From assembly GCA_002707605.1 (NCBI GenBank), contig PANK01000020.1, forward strand, positions 1 through 62,100: a DNA stretch of 62,100 bases. The letters are read 5' to 3'. The position numbers and the translations under genes are program-made. Below are positions 59,325-62,100 of the stretch, piece after piece. The stretch is from Hoeflea sp. Lineage in GTDB: Bacteria; Pseudomonadota; Alphaproteobacteria; Rhizobiales; Rhizobiaceae. Numbering within the stretch: position 1 is the stretch's first letter; the number at the start of each line of letters is the position of its first letter. Below the pieces are notes generated by a model. The model was given only the letters and a program-made list of their open reading frames with translations. It searched no databases and was not told where the DNA came from.

Positions 59325-59921
59325 TCACGCTGCTTCAGGCAGCGGCAGGTGGCGCAGATGCACCGGCAGCTTCTCGGAGATCTGCTGATCGCTCAGGCTC
59401 TCGAGCAGTTCGAACCGTGTACCCGGCTTGGCGTAGACGATGACAGTGCGCTTGCCGCGATGCTCGGGCCGGAAGTCCGCGTCGGCATAGCCGCGATACT
59501 TGTCGTGGGTGGCGCTCCAGATGTGCTCGATGCGCTCGTCGCGGGTCATCGCCTTGACCGGCTGCCGTTCGCGCTCGACGATCGCATCGCGCACCTCATA
59601 GGGCGAACGCGGATCGGACAGATCGCAATAGGCGTGGAAATACCGCGTCACGCCATTGATGCTGAGCGTATAGAAGACACTGGTGATGCTGCCGGTCCGG
59701 AATTCGCGCATGGCGAACATTTCGCCGCGCATCCAGAGCGGCGGCAGGATTTCGAGCATATAGTCATGCTCGGTACGGGCGATTTCGAACCATTCCCCGG
59801 CGTAGAGGGCACTGTCGTCGGTCTGCCAGCGATCGGGTCGCTGCGCATGGCGGTCGAATAATCTGAACATCTGATGGCGGCCGGTGATTCCGAAATGGAT
59901 CTTGCGGATGGGAGAGGTCAT
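59325..59921 (-). CDS. DUF1419-like protein
   Basis: GRHQMFRLFDRHAQRPDRWQTDDSALYAGEWFEI... Confidence 0.6.
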   Translation of the reverse strand: MTSPIRKIHFGITGRHQMFRLFDRHAQRPDRWQTDDSALYAGEWFEIARTEHDYMLEILPPLWMRGEMFAMREFRTGSITSVFYTLSINGVTRYFHAYCDLSDPRSPYEVRDAIVERERQPVKAMTRDERIEHIWSATHDKYRGYADADFRPEHRGKRTVIVYAKPGTRFELLESLSDQQISEKLPVHLRHLPLPEAA

Positions 59922-60048
59922 GGCGGGCTCCTTTGGGGCCTGTCACGGGCTGGAGCGCGGCGCACCCTGTCGGCATCACCATCTTCTTCAGCCCTTCCGG
60001 ACCCCTTCCCGCGGCCGCCTCTCCGTCCGGCCGGGTCAAGGGCCGGCG

Positions 60049-61023
60049 TCAGCCGGGCGGAGCTTCACCCTTGAGGCGGCCGGCGGGCATGCGGCAGCCG
60101 TCCCTCTCTTCCTCCCTTCCATCCATATTGCTTCTTTTTGCCTTCAGATCCTCGTTCCAGTCCTCCAGCTCCGGCCGCAGCCGCAGGAACCCGCAACCGG
60201 CATCGGCGGCGAGCGCCTCGAGCCTCTCGGCAAAACTCTCCCCTTGCGCATTATTGTCGGTGGCCGCGACCAGGAGGGCGTCTGCCCGAACGGCGAGGTC
60301 GAGCAGGGCCTCGGAACTCGCCGGCGACCAACCGCCTCCGGTGCTCAAATAGCGCGTGTCGGGACGCTGGTCCTCGAGTGCGGCAAGGCTCATGGCGTCG
60401 ATTGCCGCCTCGGCGACGCAAAGCCGCGGCCCTCCGGCAGGCCCGAACCGGAAAAGCACTTTCGCGCCACCGGTCGCAAAACCACGCCAATCCGGCCCGC
60501 GCTCTTCCCAGCCGGTCACGGCTCCCGCGCGATCGCGGTGCGCCGCCCACATGCTGCCCCGGGGGCCTTCGCGCAGGATATCCCGGGTGATGGCCGATCT
60601 CAGAATCGCTTCGGGAATGTCACGCTCGTCGCGCAGATAGCACCATGTGGCCGATCCGCGCCAAGGCTTGCGCCGCATGTCCCAGCGTTCGGGGATGGTA
60701 AGGTCGGGTACGCGCTCGCGCGATTGCCGCTTCCATTCCGGTTCTGACGGAACGAAGCCGACCAGATCGGCGACAACATAAAGCGCCGCCGCAAATGGCA
60801 GGCCATCAAGATGCTCTACGAGACGAAAGACGTCGCCCTTGGCGTCGGACAAGGGATCGAACCACCCCTGGCCGTCATGGATGACGACAATGATCTCGTC
60901 GCCCCGGCGGTATTTGACCGCGCGGCGGGTGCTTTCCTTGGGGTCGACGGCAAAGCCGGCAGTCTCGAGCACTGCACCGCAGGCGACCTTTCCCCTCAGC
61001 TCTTCCAGATCGGCTTTTTCCAT
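60049..61023 (-). CDS. Toprim-domain primase-like protein (DUF3991/TOPRIM-like)
   Basis: MEKADLEELRGKVACGAVLETAGFAVDPKESTRRAVKYRRGDEIIVV...RLCVAEAAIDAMSLAAL...DALLVAATDNNAQG. Confidence 0.75.
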   Translation of the reverse strand: MEKADLEELRGKVACGAVLETAGFAVDPKESTRRAVKYRRGDEIIVVIHDGQGWFDPLSDAKGDVFRLVEHLDGLPFAAALYVVADLVGFVPSEPEWKRQSRERVPDLTIPERWDMRRKPWRGSATWCYLRDERDIPEAILRSAITRDILREGPRGSMWAAHRDRAGAVTGWEERGPDWRGFATGGAKVLFRFGPAGGPRLCVAEAAIDAMSLAALEDQRPDTRYLSTGGGWSPASSEALLDLAVRADALLVAATDNNAQGESFAERLEALAADAGCGFLRLRPELEDWNEDLKAKRSNMDGREEERDGCRMPAGRLKGEAPPG

Positions 61024-61479
61024 TCTCTTTTTCCGCGTCCGACGCGGTCCTCTCTCCGGTTTCCGCTCCCTATTCTTTTCGGGGCGGCAACCCGAAGGCC
61101 GCGAAGAGCAAGGCAGGACAAGGGCGCTTCTGGCAAGCCGGCATTTGTGCCGGGTCGCGGTTTTCGGGGCCAGGAGCGGCGAAGCCTCCCTTGCCGGCCG
61201 CTGCGCGCAAGCGGCACCCAGCAACTTTCCGGTTCTCCTTGACCCTCCCGGTTGCCCCCGCGTCAGGGATGGCGGCACGGATGGGGGAAGGCCGCTTGCG
61301 GGCTTCAGCTCTGCCAAGAGCTCGGCCCGAAGGGCGATGCCAGACATTCGGCAAAAAGCGCTCAGCTTTGCTGGCGCACCAGGCGGCATCGTTCCGATCG
61401 CCCTCAATCAATCTCTCCCGTCAGTTCCTTCCGTCGGCCGATATTGACATCGATGTGTACGACATCCGGGCCGCAAGCA

Positions 61480-61735
61480 TCAGCGGCCGGGAAGACGATC
61501 AAGGACATCCGGCGCGCTACACGCAAGCATCATTCAGCCGAGGACAAAATCCGTATTGTGCCGGAGGGCCTGCGTGGCGAGGACAGCATTGCCGCGATTT
61601 GCCGCCGTGAAGGGATCGCCGAGAGCCTGCATTATAACTGATCGAAGTAATTCCTCGAAGCGGGCAAGAAGGCTTGCAGGCGATACTGCCCGCTTCGGCG
61701 ACCAGCGACGAAGTGAAGGCTCTGCGCCGTGAAAG
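61480..61735 (+). pseudogene. Degenerate IS3-family transposase OrfA remnant
   Basis: TIKDIRRATRKHHSAEDKIRIVPEGLRGEDSIAAICRREGIAESLHYN* then degraded LEAGKK... continuation. Confidence 0.7.
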
Positions 61736-62000
61736 CTTCCAAATCTGCTGAAGCGCAGTTTGCGTTCATTTGCAGTCAGCCTGATGAGCAGAACGGCGGT
61801 GAAGCCGATAGCAATCATAACGAAAAGAATTAAGGCGCAGGCGACACCCAATCACCTCCGGTTAAAGCCACGGCATGGTAGGTGTGGTGGCGAATTCACG
61901 CGGTGCGCTCAAACAGCCGCACCATGCGTTGCATTACGAAAGAGTATGATTGGAGTGAACCCCTTGGGCTGGACCACAAGACACAAAAAACTGATACATT

Positions 62001-62100
62001 TTGAGCCTGCCCCGAATGCTGGACCGCCTGCGGCGGGTTCTCTCGGGCTATTGAGCCTGCCCCGAATGCTGGACCGCCTGCGGCGGGTTCTCTCGGGCTA
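62001..62100. repeat. Two perfect tandem copies of a 50-bp unit at the window end
   Basis: TTGAGCCTGCCCCGAATGCTGGACCGCCTGCGGCGGGTTCTCTCGGGCTA at 62001-62050 and 62051-62100. Confidence 0.95.

Noticed and set aside
1-62100. CRISPR array, rRNA or tRNA genes
   Set aside because: No regularly spaced direct repeats and no rRNA or tRNA-like sequence noticed by eye; a dedicated scan was not possible.

Overview
The window looks like most of a rhizobial/Agrobacterium-type conjugative repABC plasmid. A defence island sits at the left edge (about 0.1-9.8 kb): a Shedu-like DUF4263 nuclease, a KAP-like P-loop NTPase next to a HEPN-like protein, a three-gene regulator/methyltransferase/PD-(D/E)XK cassette, and a RES/Xre toxin-antitoxin. 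The plasmid backbone follows: RHE_PE00001-like protein, serine recombinase, repABC (minus strand), a complete trbBCDEJKLFGHI mating-pair operon, quorum-sensing genes (a frameshifted traR, traM, a luxI-type synthase, a second luxR), traHBFA, a recognisable Ti/RSF1010-class oriT, and traCDG. After oriT comes a long leading-region block (ardC, DUF736, Phd/PemK-like TA, ParB-like protein, a 1701-aa methylase-helicase, DUF1419/DUF3085-like proteins, toprim protein). From about 45 kb on, nearly all of it is encoded on the minus strand. The most interesting element is a tightly coupled three-gene operon between traR and traM (28169-32661): a metallo-beta-lactamase-fold protein, a single polypeptide with ubiquitin-pathway-like E2-E1-JAB modules, and a patatin-like phospholipase. 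No CD-NTase and no ubiquitin-like protein are visible. This is a candidate ubiquitin-like-conjugation/phospholipase defence system carried inside the conjugation regulon. Other second-look items are a TrlR-like truncated TraR, recurring 18-bp dyads placed where tra boxes would be expected, and GC-rich hairpin leaders in front of leading-region genes. All assignments come from reading sequence motifs and gene order; no searches were run.
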